Positions 9,724 through 18,756 of a stretch of DNA of 64,000 nt are shown piece after piece (the first letter of the stretch is position 1; each line of letters begins with the position of its first letter). Location: the NCBI GenBank assembly GCA_964655065.1, contig CAZZLC010000005.1:139206-203205 (forward strand). Reading direction: 5' to 3'. Source of the DNA: DRPG01 sp964655065 (lineage in GTDB: Bacteria; Myxococcota_A; UBA796; GCA-2862545). A program made the position numbers and the translations under genes. A model generated the notes under the pieces. The model did no database searches. It was not told where the DNA came from and worked only from the letters and a program-made list of their open reading frames with translations.

Positions 9724-10896
9724 TCAGTCGCCCGGCGATTCACGGGCGTCGTCGAGCTGGGAGCTGCGTGCCCCCGGAGGGTCGGGCGGGGCCCCTGGAT
9801 GCGGATTCCCATCTGTCGTGGCCCATGCCGCGAAGAGCGATCCCGCAGCGACGAGGCCGATCCCGCCGAGGGTCGCCGCGACGAGCAGGCCGAGCGACAA
9901 GCGGGGCCGTGGTGCTACCGGCGCCGCGGGGATGGGCCACCCGGTGCTCGACGAGGACCACTCGTGGGCGGGGACGTGACCGGAGACGGGCGCCGGGCTG
10001 ATGCGCTCGAGCTCTCCCAGCCAGACTCCACGCCAGCACAGCGACGGACGGGCCGCTCGCTGCAGCGGTGGGGCGTCGGGGCCTGCCCAGCGGCGCCAGA
10101 GCTCCCGACAGCTCGCCGGTCGTCGCGCGGGGTCGGGGCTCATCGCCGCCTCGATCGCGTCGGCCATCCGGGAGGGAAGACCGGGCGCGAGCTGGCTCAC
10201 CGGCACGACGTGACCCCGGCGGGCCGCCTCGACCACCACCCGGGGATCGTCGGAGGGGAACGCGCGGACGCCGGTCGCGATCTCGTAGAGGACGGCTCCG
10301 AGGGCATAGATGTCGAGCCGCTGATCGACGATGGACGGGTCCCTGATCTGCTCGGGAGCCATGTAGTGGGGGGTCCCGAAGTCCCGGGCAGCGCGCTCGG
10401 GGTCCGGGAACGCGCTCCCGAGCTGCTCGGCCAGACCAAAGTCCAGGAGCTTGGGGACGATGCGGCGCCCCCGACGGTCCAGGAGGACGTTCGCCGGCTT
10501 GAGGTCGCGGTGAACGATGCCTTCGGCGTGCATTGCGTGAACCCCGGCCAGGATCCCGGGAACGAGCAGCTCCATCTCGAAACGAGGCACCTGCGTCACG
10601 CGCAGGAGCTCCTCGAGGGTGGGCCCCGAAACGTACTCGAGCAACAAGGCCGGCACGTCGTCGACGTAGACGAGGTCGGTGACCCCCACCACGTTGGGGT
10701 GCCGGATCCGCGCCTGGATGCGGGCCTCGCGTCGCAGCTGTGCGACCCGCGCCGGCGCGGTGTCGTGGGGCACCTTGAGCGCGTGGACCGTGTCGAGCTC
10801 GCTGTGCCGCACCCGGTGCACGGTCGCGAGGCCCCCAATACCGAGCGTGGCCTCGACGACGAAGCGATCAACCCTGGTCCCGGGCGCGAGCTCCAC
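9724..10896 (-). CDS. Ser/Thr protein kinase with C-terminal membrane helix
   Basis: 390 aa. A complete Hanks kinase domain carries the Gly-rich loop GIGGLATV (19-26), Lys41, HRDLKPAN (HRD 129-131), DFG 152-154 and APE 180-182. A Pro-rich linker leads to one hydrophobic segment near residues 335-358 (LGLLVAATLGGIGLVAAGSL) and a short Pro/Asp-rich tail. It is therefore a cytoplasmic kinase tethered by its C-terminus, without a sizeable extracellular sensor. It is the first gene of the minus-strand kinase block, followed by the small 2TM protein. All catalytic residues are present. Confidence 0.9.
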   Translation of the reverse strand: MELAPGTRVDRFVVEATLGIGGLATVHRVRHSELDTVHALKVPHDTAPARVAQLRREARIQARIRHPNVVGVTDLVYVDDVPALLLEYVSGPTLEELLRVTQVPRFEMELLVPGILAGVHAMHAEGIVHRDLKPANVLLDRRGRRIVPKLLDFGLAEQLGSAFPDPERAARDFGTPHYMAPEQIRDPSIVDQRLDIYALGAVLYEIATGVRAFPSDDPRVVVEAARRGHVVPVSQLAPGLPSRMADAIEAAMSPDPARRPASCRELWRRWAGPDAPPLQRAARPSLCWRGVWLGELERISPAPVSGHVPAHEWSSSSTGWPIPAAPVAPRPRLSLGLLVAATLGGIGLVAAGSLFAAWATTDGNPHPGAPPDPPGARSSQLDDARESPGD

Positions 10897-11024
10897 GTGC
10901 CTTCCCCCCGTTTCCGTGGCGTGCGATCTCGACGACTCGTCGAGCCGTGGCCCCCCGGGGTTCTCCTTTGCCTCCTGCTCGACAAACGCGAATTGCAGTC
11001 CATTTCACCACGGTCACGCATGGC

Positions 11025-11933
11025 TCATGGCGTTGGATGAACCTCGAGATTCGGGATTCCGATGCGGATCTGTCCCGTTCTTCGCTCCACCACGGCGGCC
11101 CCGGACTCGATGCCGAGCGCAGACAGCTCCTTTCGGGCCCGGAACACGTGGGTATAGAGCAGGTTCGCACCGATGCGGAGCTCCTTGAGCAGCGCCTCGC
11201 GCTCGATCCAACCTGCCTCGGAGGGGCCGATCCCCGCGGACTGGTCGGCGATGCGATGGCGCGCGAGCACGAGAAGCGTGTAGTGATGGGCCTTCCCGGG
11301 CAGGTCCCAGCGTCGCGCCGCGGTTCGGATCGTCATCGCGACGTGCTCCTCGTCGGGAGACACCACGAACTCGGCGGTGAGCTGGGAGACGTGCGGCGCG
11401 GTGAGCCCGCTCTGCGTGGGGAGCAGGGTCTCGGGGACCTGGAGCACCCAGCTGCGCCCTCCACCGTGCACGACCCCCTCGTTGGGGATGCGGTCGCGGG
11501 AGTCCGGGGTCTCGACCCAGTAGGTGTCGGTGGCCTCGTCGTACACGACGCAGGGTGAGGTCTCGTCGTCGCCGAGAACGATGACCCCGCCCTCGATGGA
11601 GCGGGTCTCGCCCGTGTCGAGGTGGACGACGTGGGCCGCCGGGGGGTCGGCAGCGGCCACTCGCCACACCGAAGCACTGCCGAAGCGGATCCTGGAGCCG
11701 CGGTGGACCTGGATGGCCTGCCCGGGCGCCACGCGATCTCCGTCCACGAACGTGCCGTTCGTGCTCGTCGCGTCGCGAACGGTCCAGGCGCCACCCGTCC
11801 AGGCAATCGTGGCGTGCACGCCCGAGACCGACGGGTGATCGACCCGCAGGCTACAGGCCCGCGACCGCCCGATCACCTCTTGGGGGCGCAGGACGTGGAC
11901 GGCGTCGCTGGCGATACACTCCAGGCGTCCCAC
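11025..11933 (-). CDS. FHA-domain protein with C-terminal winged-helix-like region
   Basis: 302 aa from a GTG preceded closely by GGAGGA. The N-terminal FHA domain shows the phosphothreonine-binding signature VIGRSRACSLRVDHPSVSGV followed by TSTNGTFVDGD. The C-terminal 110 residues are helical and basic (EREALLKELRIGANLLYTHV) with a final beta-hairpin (AAVVERRTGQIRIGI), resembling the winged helix found in other FHA regulators. It probably reads a phosphothreonine mark made by a neighbouring kinase. It is divergent from the kinase-FGE gene; an earlier GTG (11978) would make the two coding regions overlap. Confidence 0.8.
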   Translation of the reverse strand: MGRLECIASDAVHVLRPQEVIGRSRACSLRVDHPSVSGVHATIAWTGGAWTVRDATSTNGTFVDGDRVAPGQAIQVHRGSRIRFGSASVWRVAAADPPAAHVVHLDTGETRSIEGGVIVLGDDETSPCVVYDEATDTYWVETPDSRDRIPNEGVVHGGGRSWVLQVPETLLPTQSGLTAPHVSQLTAEFVVSPDEEHVAMTIRTAARRWDLPGKAHHYTLLVLARHRIADQSAGIGPSEAGWIEREALLKELRIGANLLYTHVFRARKELSALGIESGAAVVERRTGQIRIGIPNLEVHPTP

Positions 11934-11950
11934 ACATCCTCCAGACTCCA

Positions 11951-14230
11951 GTGTCGAAGACCAGACATCGTAACGCACCTACCGCGCGAACCTGGGTCGG
12001 GGAGCCCGTGGAAGACGGCGGCTCCCCGAGTGAAGTGGCCCTCCCGGCGGGGTACGTCCACCTCGGATGGCTGGGCTCCGGGGGCATGGGCGACGTGTAC
12101 CTGGCGCACGACGTCGCGATGGATCGGGAGGTGGCGGTCAAGATCCTGACCGCGGAGTGCGCCGACCGGCCCGAGATCGTGCAGGCGTTCGAGGACGAGT
12201 CGAGGACCATGGCCCGCCTCGATCACCCCGCCATCGTGACCGTCCACGCTCGCGGACGACTGCCCGACGATCGTCCCTGGTACGCCATGCGGCTCGTGCG
12301 CGGGCAGACGCTCGGCGAGCTCCTTCGCGAGCCCCAGCCGGTGCTGCGTCGGCTCCTCGGGTTCCTCGTCCCCGTGGCGCGAGCCGTGGCCTATGCGCAT
12401 GGTCAGCAGGTGGTGCACTGCGATCTCAAGCCGGACAACGTGCTCGTGGGACCGTTTGGCGAGGTGCAGGTGCTGGACTGGGGGATCGCCCAGGCCGTCG
12501 GGGCTCTCGACGACAGCGGGATGGGGACACCGCCCTACCGCGCGCCCGAGCAGCGGCCCGGGGGACGGGTGGTCGAGACCACGGACGTCTGGGCGCTCGG
12601 ACAGATGCTCGACCAGGTGCTCCGCGCGTGCGGGGCGGAGATCCTCACCGATCTGGTCGAACGAGCCCGCGCCCTGGTGCCGGCGGAGCGACCCTCGGCG
12701 CTGGAGCTCGCCGATGCCATCCAGGCCACCCTCGACGGCGAGGCGGCGCGAGAGCGAGCGCTCGCCATGCTCCGGGCGGCCGAGTCCCTCGAGCGCGAGT
12801 GCGCGGACCAGGAGTCGCGGGCGGCCGCGCTACGCGACGAGGCACGAGCCATGCTCGCGGCTCTGGGGGAGGACGCGCCTCCGCTGGCGAAGCAGCCGGC
12901 GTGGGCCTTGTTCGACGAGGCCGACGCCGCCGAGACGCAGGCCGAGCTCACCTGGACGCGCTGGCTGCGGCGGGTGCACGGCGCGCTGCAGACGTCGCCC
13001 GATCTCGTGCAGGCTCGGGATCGCCTCGCCGACTACCACTACCGCTGCGCCCAGCTTGCGAGGAGCCAGGAGCAGAAGCTCGACGAGCTTCGCCACCGGG
13101 AGCTCCTCACGCAGTACGACCGGGGGCAGTACGCGCGCTACCTCGCGGGCCGCTCCGCCCTGACGTTGCTGACCGAGCCCGAGGGCATCGAGGTCGTGCT
13201 GTGGCGCTACGAGGTTCGCCACCGCAGGCTGCAGCGGGTCAGGGTCGGGCCGCTCGGCCGGACCCCGCTCGACGAGGTCGACGTGCCTTCGGGCAGCCTC
13301 TCGCTCGAGCTCGTGGTGCCCGGAGGGCGCTCGCTGCACCTGCCGGCCCTGGTGGAGCCGGGCGAGTCGTGGGCGACCATTCGCCCGGGTGACCGAGACC
13401 CGCTGGTTCATCGCGTCCCCGCCCTCCGGTCCCCCGACGACTGCTGGATGCCTGCCGGCTGGTTCGTGTCGGGCGGTGATCCGCTCGCCTCCGACGGCAT
13501 CGCTCGACGACGCCTCTTCGTCGGCGACCGTATCGTGCAGCGCCACGTCGTCACCAATCGCCGCTACTTGGCGTTCCTCGACGATCTCTTCCGGCAGGGC
13601 CGCGAGGACGAGGCCTGGGAGGTGGCCCCTGGGCTGCAGCTCGGCGGCGGTGCGGTCGAGCACGCCGTGCGGCTCGGTCCCGACGGCTTCGTGTTCGAGG
13701 TCGGGGTCAACGGCGTGCCGCCCGAGCTGGACTGGCCGGTGCGCATGGTCTCCTGGCAGGCCGCGCGGCGGTTCGCGACCTGGTGGTCCGCCAAGACGGG
13801 CGAGGACTGGCGACTCCCTCACGATCAGGAAGCCGAGAAGGCGGCGCGCGGGGTCGACGGTCGCCCTCTGCCCTGGGGGCACCACTTCGAGCCCGCCTGG
13901 GCGCGGGTCGCCCAGAGTGCCGGGAGCCCCCCGCGACCCGCCCGCATCCACGAGCACCCCGAGGACTGCAGCGTGTACGGGGTGAGGGGCGTCGCGGGGA
14001 ACGTTCGGGTGTGGTGCGGCAACGGCTACGACGACAACGGGCCCCCCGACGGTTCCGAGATCCTGGCGCCGGCCGGTGAGCTTGGTCGCTACCGCATGGT
14101 TCGGGGCTCGCACTTTCTCGCGGCAGAGCGTGCGGGCCGTTGTGCGTCCCGATTCGCCGCCCTCCGCGGGTTCGGACGGTACGGCGTGGGCATTCGCCTG
14201 ATCAGACCACTACGGTTCGGAGATCCGTGA
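11951..14230 (+). CDS. Ser/Thr kinase fused to a formylglycine-generating-enzyme-like domain
   Basis: Up to 759 aa; a GTG at 12008 with GGGGAG nearby is an alternative start. Kinase domain: Gly-loop LGSGGMGDVY (41-50), Lys64, HCD instead of HRD (156-158), DWG instead of DFG (176-178) and APE (198-200). The catalytic Asp residues are kept. A coiled, Glu/Arg/Ala-rich linker (about 245-400) follows. The C-terminus (about 500-755) resembles the FGE-sulfatase fold: VTNRRYLAFLDDL, SWQAARRFATWW, WRLPHDQEAEKAARG, GVRGVAGNVRVWCGNG and RGSHF. In such fusions this domain is usually a C-type-lectin-like ligand module rather than a sulfatase activator. No membrane helix is apparent. Its 3' end overlaps the convergent gene by 29 bp. 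Confidence 0.85.
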   Translation: MSKTRHRNAPTARTWVGEPVEDGGSPSEVALPAGYVHLGWLGSGGMGDVYLAHDVAMDREVAVKILTAECADRPEIVQAFEDESRTMARLDHPAIVTVHARGRLPDDRPWYAMRLVRGQTLGELLREPQPVLRRLLGFLVPVARAVAYAHGQQVVHCDLKPDNVLVGPFGEVQVLDWGIAQAVGALDDSGMGTPPYRAPEQRPGGRVVETTDVWALGQMLDQVLRACGAEILTDLVERARALVPAERPSALELADAIQATLDGEAARERALAMLRAAESLERECADQESRAAALRDEARAMLAALGEDAPPLAKQPAWALFDEADAAETQAELTWTRWLRRVHGALQTSPDLVQARDRLADYHYRCAQLARSQEQKLDELRHRELLTQYDRGQYARYLAGRSALTLLTEPEGIEVVLWRYEVRHRRLQRVRVGPLGRTPLDEVDVPSGSLSLELVVPGGRSLHLPALVEPGESWATIRPGDRDPLVHRVPALRSPDDCWMPAGWFVSGGDPLASDGIARRRLFVGDRIVQRHVVTNRRYLAFLDDLFRQGREDEAWEVAPGLQLGGGAVEHAVRLGPDGFVFEVGVNGVPPELDWPVRMVSWQAARRFATWWSAKTGEDWRLPHDQEAEKAARGVDGRPLPWGHHFEPAWARVAQSAGSPPRPARIHEHPEDCSVYGVRGVAGNVRVWCGNGYDDNGPPDGSEILAPAGELGRYRMVRGSHFLAAERAGRCASRFAALRGFGRYGVGIRLIRPLRFGDP

Positions 14231-14789
14231 GGGCGCAGGCACAGATCCGCAGATCGTTCGTGTTCAGGGTCGAGGGGCCGGAGAGCGGCTCGAAGCGGTA
14301 GTCCACGTCGGCCGCGAGGTGGATCCGGTCTTGCTGGAGCATGCTCCCCTCGGACCACCAGGTCTGGCGCCACCGCCCGCCCTCGGCCTCCACCAGCAGC
14401 TCCCCCACCGTGGCCCGTGCGTCTTCGGCGTCGACCCTCACGATGCGGTAGCGGGCCACCGCGGGGGGCTCGTCGCTGGTGGGGACGAACGGGGCGTCCG
14501 GCCAGATCGCGTAGTCTCCGGTGATGGCCGCGACCGTCGGATTGGTGGAGATGCGGAGCCGGAACCCCGAGTCGGGCCAGGCCGCGCTCGCATCGAGCCA
14601 CAGCCAGCTGTCGGTCTGGCGACCCCACGGCGACGCCTCGGACGGGGCGACGGTGCGGTCGAACACCGCCTTGCCGAGCACCTGGTCGTCGTTCAGGCCG
14701 GTGAGATCAGCGACGCTGAAGTTGGGCTCGGTCGTTCCCAGCTCGGGGCCGGACGTGTACCCCTCTGTCGAATCGGGATCGATCTGCAT
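14202..14789 (-). CDS. Protein of unknown function, Trp-rich
   Basis: 195 aa from the ATG at 14789, which has GGGGGAA upstream; a GTG at 14819 is possible but has no ribosome site. No signal peptide or membrane helix. It is acidic with several Trp (SWLWLDASAAWPDSG, RWRQTWWSEGSM) and looks mainly beta. It is convergent with the kinase-FGE gene and overlaps its last 29 bp. I do not recognise the family. Confidence 0.55.
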   Translation of the reverse strand: MQIDPDSTEGYTSGPELGTTEPNFSVADLTGLNDDQVLGKAVFDRTVAPSEASPWGRQTDSWLWLDASAAWPDSGFRLRISTNPTVAAITGDYAIWPDAPFVPTSDEPPAVARYRIVRVDAEDARATVGELLVEAEGGRWRQTWWSEGSMLQQDRIHLAADVDYRFEPLSGPSTLNTNDLRICACALTDLRTVVV

Positions 14790-14963
14790 GGTTCCCCCAC
14801 AGTGAGCCGTCCCGCTCACCCGAGCGAGGAGACAGTGCCATTGCAGGTCCTTTCATGGTCGCCGGCCACGGCGTGAACTGCAGGGAATGGTGAGGTACGA
14901 CACGCTGCAGACGCCGTCGAGCGGGGTTGGCTGCTCGGCTGGTCCACGTGGGGGGCCGTCGCG

Positions 14964-16091
14964 ATGATCGAGGTGACCGAGGCGCAGGTTCGAGCCTTTC
15001 GGAGTGTACGGGGTCACCTCGCGGGCCCGGGGGCTCCCGACGCGGCGACTGCCGCCCGCGACGTGGTCGGCATCCAGGCGCAGGTGGAAGGACCGGCCTG
15101 GTGGGCCGTCTCGTTGCGGACCGCATCGCGGCCGACCGCAGCGGCGCTCGCTCAGGCCTGGCAGACCGGTCGCACGCTGATTCGCACCTGGGCGCAGCGC
15201 GACACGCTGCACCTGTTCGGGCCCGACGACTGGCCCTGGGTCGCCGCGGCCGACCAGCTCTGGTCCCAGACCGGAAGGACGACGGTGCGCGCTCCGGAGG
15301 AGGTCCTCGAGGTGGCCCGCGAGCGCCTCGTCGAGGCGCCGAAGACCCGCACCGACCTCGTCGACCTCGTCACCGAGACCATGCGCACCGAGATGGCGGC
15401 CCGTGTCGGCGAAGCGCAGGCCGACCGCTACGCCGCGGGGCGCATTCCGTGGCAGCTCGCTCACCGGGGCGAGGTCTGCCTGGGACCGAAGCGTGGCTCG
15501 GAGCAGAGCTATGTCCACCGGGATCACTGGCGGCCCGATTTGGCCGGCCGCTTCGGCCTCGAGCCCGAGCAGGCCGCGGTCGAGCTGACCCGGCGGTACC
15601 TGGGCGTGCACGGACCCGCCACGGACAAGGACGTCGCCCACTTCTTCGGCGCCCGCGTCCCGCTCGCTCGCGGCTGGCTCCAGGCGCTCGGTGACGAGAC
15701 GACGGTGGTCTGCTGCGGAGACCGGGAGCTCGTGGCCCGCACCGTCGACCTGCCCGAGCTGACCCGCGACCCCGTCCCGACGCCCGCCCGCCTGCTTGCC
15801 GCCTACGACACCGTGCTGATGGCACACGCCGACAAGTCGTGGACCACGCCGAACGTGGCCGAGCGGCCCCAGGTCTGGCGGCGAGCCGCGGTCGTCGCGG
15901 CGACGGTCATCCACGACGGTCGCGTGGTGGCGACCTGGACCCAACACAAACGGAAGTCGGGGGTGACCGTGACAGTGGCCCCACTGTCCGGGTTCACGGA
16001 CGCGGCGCTGGCCGGGGTAGAGGCCGATGCGGCGCGTCTCGCCGACCACCTCGAGGTCGCTGGGGCGACGGTCGTGCTCGAATCCGCCTGA
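14964..16091 (+). CDS. AlkZ-family winged-helix DNA glycosylase (HTH_42)
   Basis: 375 aa. The N-terminal part reads AARDVVGIQAQVEGPAWW, then LIRTWAQRDTLHLF, as in the AlkZ/YcaQ winged-helix superfamily. The motif QAQ matches the catalytic Q-x-Q of AlkZ rather than the Q-x-D of E. coli YcaQ. Family knowledge: these enzymes excise bulky or crosslinked alkylated bases, and AlkZ itself protects the azinomycin producer. C-terminal strands (YDTVLMAHADKSW, GRVVATWTQHKRKSGV) also fit. No toxin biosynthesis cluster is visible here, so a housekeeping alkylation-repair role is the simplest guess. Confidence 0.8.
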   Translation: MIEVTEAQVRAFRSVRGHLAGPGAPDAATAARDVVGIQAQVEGPAWWAVSLRTASRPTAAALAQAWQTGRTLIRTWAQRDTLHLFGPDDWPWVAAADQLWSQTGRTTVRAPEEVLEVARERLVEAPKTRTDLVDLVTETMRTEMAARVGEAQADRYAAGRIPWQLAHRGEVCLGPKRGSEQSYVHRDHWRPDLAGRFGLEPEQAAVELTRRYLGVHGPATDKDVAHFFGARVPLARGWLQALGDETTVVCCGDRELVARTVDLPELTRDPVPTPARLLAAYDTVLMAHADKSWTTPNVAERPQVWRRAAVVAATVIHDGRVVATWTQHKRKSGVTVTVAPLSGFTDAALAGVEADAARLADHLEVAGATVVLESA

Positions 16092-16100
16092 GCGCTTCGG

Positions 16101-17627
16101 TCAGTCGTCGCAGGCCGCGAGCGGGCGGGCGCAGTCGAAGACGACCTCCGAGTAGCGCAGTCCCCCGAAGATGCCGTCGTCGATATCGAGACAGCCGTCC
16201 TCGAAGCGCTGCCAGTCGCCGCTGTCGGCGAACACGGACCGGTGGAGCTCCCCCCGCCAGCCCGAGCGGTGCAAGGCGCCGAGGCTCGGGGTGCGGACCG
16301 AGCCGCCGTCGCCGAGGAAGGTGAGGTTGGCCATGCGGGGCGCGGTCGCGGGAGGGGTGCCGACGTCCACGGGGTGGCTGTCGCCTTCGAACGTTCGATT
16401 GCCGTGCCCCTGCCCGAGCACCACCAGGGCCCACTGCACCTCGCCGGTGTAGCCTTGATCCTGGTCGATCCCGACCTGATCGGGGGAGAGGCACACGAGG
16501 TGACGCACGAACGCGGCTCCACCGAGCATCTGCACGCAGTCGTCGTCGGAGCCCAGGACCTGTACGTAATCGACGGTGGTGCCGCGACCTGCGCCCTCCA
16601 GGTTGAGCGCGGCCCGATCGAGCACCGAGTCGGCGTATCCGGCCTCGGCAATCACCACGTAGTCGAGGTCCCCGCTGCGGTCCGCGTCGCTTGTCCCGCC
16701 GTAGAAGCGCGGGCCCGTGGCCGCGGCCACCGCGGGTTGCTCGAGGTTCACGAGCCCGTGCCCCGACAGCGCGAGCCCGAGCCACTGCCCTCGGCCCGTC
16801 AGGTCGGTGGGATCGTCCAAGATGACGTCGGCAACCCCCGGCTGGACGTTCACCGCGCCCATGATCACGGGGAGGGCTGCGGTGCCCCGAACGCGAGCCT
16901 CCGACCCGCGGGTGACCACGAGTCCCGAGAGGGTGAAGGCTCGACCGAACACCTGCGTGCCGGCCTGGATCGTCAAGGCGACCCGGGCGGGCTCCGGGTT
17001 CACGTCGAGAGGGAGGTCGCCGTCTCCGACCCGGATCTCGCCGTCGAGTAGCCACACGTGATCGGGCGTGAGCGTGGTGTCGCTCGTGATCGCGTCGCGG
17101 ATCACGCAGACGGGAAAGCTCGCGCCGAACACGGCGACCTGACCGCCATCGTCGAACCCCAGCTCTTCACACCGGCTCGACGGCGCGGGCGCGAGCTCTC
17201 CTCGCACGATCTCGTCCTCGAGGGGGTGAAAGGGGTCGCCCGGCAGGCCCCGGTCGACCCGGGGATCGACGTAGGACCAGCCCTGCCAAAACGGGGGCCC
17301 CTCGGGGTCGATGGCGCCGTAATAAGGCTCGTCGACGAGGCTTCCCGGCAGCGCCACGCTCGGCGCGGGCAGGGCGGGTCGGACGGCGAGCGTGAAGCGG
17401 TCGATGCGGGCTGGCGCGTCGATCACGTCGAGCCGACCAGACTCGAGCGCCTCGCGCTGATAGCAGTCGGGACCCGGGGGCCCCGTGTCCTGCGCCGTCT
17501 GCGCGATGGGCCCCGAGGTGTCCACCGGGTCCGGGGCCCGACGGGGCGTGCCGAGGACGTCGAAGAAGAAGCAGCCCTGCAGCAGCAGGGGGAGGCCGAG
17601 CCACCCCCGTCGTCCGACCGAACCCAT
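16101..17627 (-). CDS. Lipoprotein with predicted parallel beta-helix
   Basis: 508 aa. A signal peptide with lipobox-like LLLQGC, then a Thr/Pro/Asp-rich linker. From about residue 220 onward the sequence looks like a right-handed beta-helix: LTIQAGTQVFGRAFTLSGLV, GTAALPVIMGAVNVQPGVAD, LDYVVIAEAGYADS, TTVDYVQVLGSDDDCVQMLG. It ends with a short Cys/Asp-rich segment. Similar proteins occur on myxobacterial cell surfaces; no catalytic residues were identified. The gene converges on the AlkZ-like gene, leaving 9 bp. Confidence 0.7.
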   Translation of the reverse strand: MGSVGRRGWLGLPLLLQGCFFFDVLGTPRRAPDPVDTSGPIAQTAQDTGPPGPDCYQREALESGRLDVIDAPARIDRFTLAVRPALPAPSVALPGSLVDEPYYGAIDPEGPPFWQGWSYVDPRVDRGLPGDPFHPLEDEIVRGELAPAPSSRCEELGFDDGGQVAVFGASFPVCVIRDAITSDTTLTPDHVWLLDGEIRVGDGDLPLDVNPEPARVALTIQAGTQVFGRAFTLSGLVVTRGSEARVRGTAALPVIMGAVNVQPGVADVILDDPTDLTGRGQWLGLALSGHGLVNLEQPAVAAATGPRFYGGTSDADRSGDLDYVVIAEAGYADSVLDRAALNLEGAGRGTTVDYVQVLGSDDDCVQMLGGAAFVRHLVCLSPDQVGIDQDQGYTGEVQWALVVLGQGHGNRTFEGDSHPVDVGTPPATAPRMANLTFLGDGGSVRTPSLGALHRSGWRGELHRSVFADSGDWQRFEDGCLDIDDGIFGGLRYSEVVFDCARPLAACDD

Positions 17628-17689
17628 GGACCTCCCTCCGCCTCGCTACCGTCCGACGGAGCGTAGTGCGGAAGGGGCCCGATCCGCCA

Positions 17690-18550
17690 TCAGTTGTTTC
17701 GGGGCGGGGCCTCGGCGTCACGGTCCTCGCGGCACTCGCCCTCGCCGTCGCGGACGCCGGCGATGAACTCGTCAGCGAAGATACCCGCCTCCTCGAGGCC
17801 GTTGATCACGAGGCCCGGGTAGCCATCGGGGCCGATCCCGATGATGTCGACCCACGACCAGTACGCGCCGTAGCCCTCGACGCCGCCATCTTCCTTCTCG
17901 TAGATGACGTCGATGCCCCACGACATGTTCCAGGTGTAGCGGCCGTTGTCGCTGATGCCCTGGTCCTCGATCCAGTAGCGGTGCACCAGCGCCTGGAAGG
18001 GCTCGCCCTCGGCCGGCTCGATGTCGAGAACCCGGTAGTAGCCGAACTGGTCGTACCAGATGTCGGCGAGCGCGTTCTCCTTGCGGGTCGGCTGCTCGTA
18101 GCGGAGCTCGTCGCAGTCTTCGGGGAAGCAGTTCTCCCCGTCGGTGTAGGTGCGCTGGGCCCACTTCGTGGTGCCAGACTCGATGCACACGCGGTTCGGC
18201 TCGAGCGCGAGCTCGGCGTTCTGCAGCACGGTGCTGTTGACGATGCGCGCGAGACCGATGGGGACCTGGTTCTCGACCTTGGAGCCTTCGGGAATGGGCA
18301 GGCCGTCGAGGCTCTCACCCTGGAGGATGTCGAGCGTCACCGCGCGGTCCTTGGCGTCGAGCTCGAAGTCCACGTTCTCGTTGAGCGTCCGAAGGTTCGC
18401 GATGCCGGCGGCCAGCTCGGCGGGGTCCTTGTCGTCGGCTCGCTCGAACAGAAACGCCGACAGTTCCTTGAGCTCGCCCGGCGCATCGGGGGGCGGGCTT
18501 CCGCAGCCCACGAGTAGCCCGAGAGCAGTCAGGGTGAGTCCTGCGCGCAT
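17690..18550 (-). CDS. Lipoprotein of unknown function
   Basis: 286 aa. I chose the ATG at 18550, which has a strong AGGAGG site and begins a signal peptide ending in LLVGC. Longer in-frame extensions have no such features. The mature part is acidic (ELSAFLFERADDKDPAELAA) and aromatic-rich toward the C-terminus (WNMSWGIDVIYEKEDGGVEG, YWSWVDIIGIG). Four Cys residues in the mature region may form disulfides. It resembles no family that I know. Confidence 0.7.
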   Translation of the reverse strand: MRAGLTLTALGLLVGCGSPPPDAPGELKELSAFLFERADDKDPAELAAGIANLRTLNENVDFELDAKDRAVTLDILQGESLDGLPIPEGSKVENQVPIGLARIVNSTVLQNAELALEPNRVCIESGTTKWAQRTYTDGENCFPEDCDELRYEQPTRKENALADIWYDQFGYYRVLDIEPAEGEPFQALVHRYWIEDQGISDNGRYTWNMSWGIDVIYEKEDGGVEGYGAYWSWVDIIGIGPDGYPGLVINGLEEAGIFADEFIAGVRDGEGECREDRDAEAPPRNN

Positions 18551-18576
18551 GCTTCCTCCTGAAAAAAGCTCCGGCA

Positions 18577-18582
18577 AGTATA
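18577..18582 (-). promoter_or_regulatory. Possible -10 box for the lipoprotein gene at 17690-18550
   Basis: On the minus strand the hexamer TATACT lies 26 bp upstream of the start codon in otherwise GC-rich DNA. A weak -35-like GACGGA sits 17 bp further upstream. This is suggestive only. Confidence 0.3.
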
Positions 18583-18756
18583 CGAGATGCGAGCCGCGAT
18601 CCGTCTTTCGGGTCTCGCCACGGGCGGCGAGGCCCGGCAGTAGGAACGTCCGAACTACCAGATCGGCCGTCCGTGTCGCCCTGGCCGGAACGCCGGAGCC
18701 CCGTCCGCCGAAGGCGCATCCTGCGTTCTCCGGTGAGCGAAGCATGAGGAGCCCCC

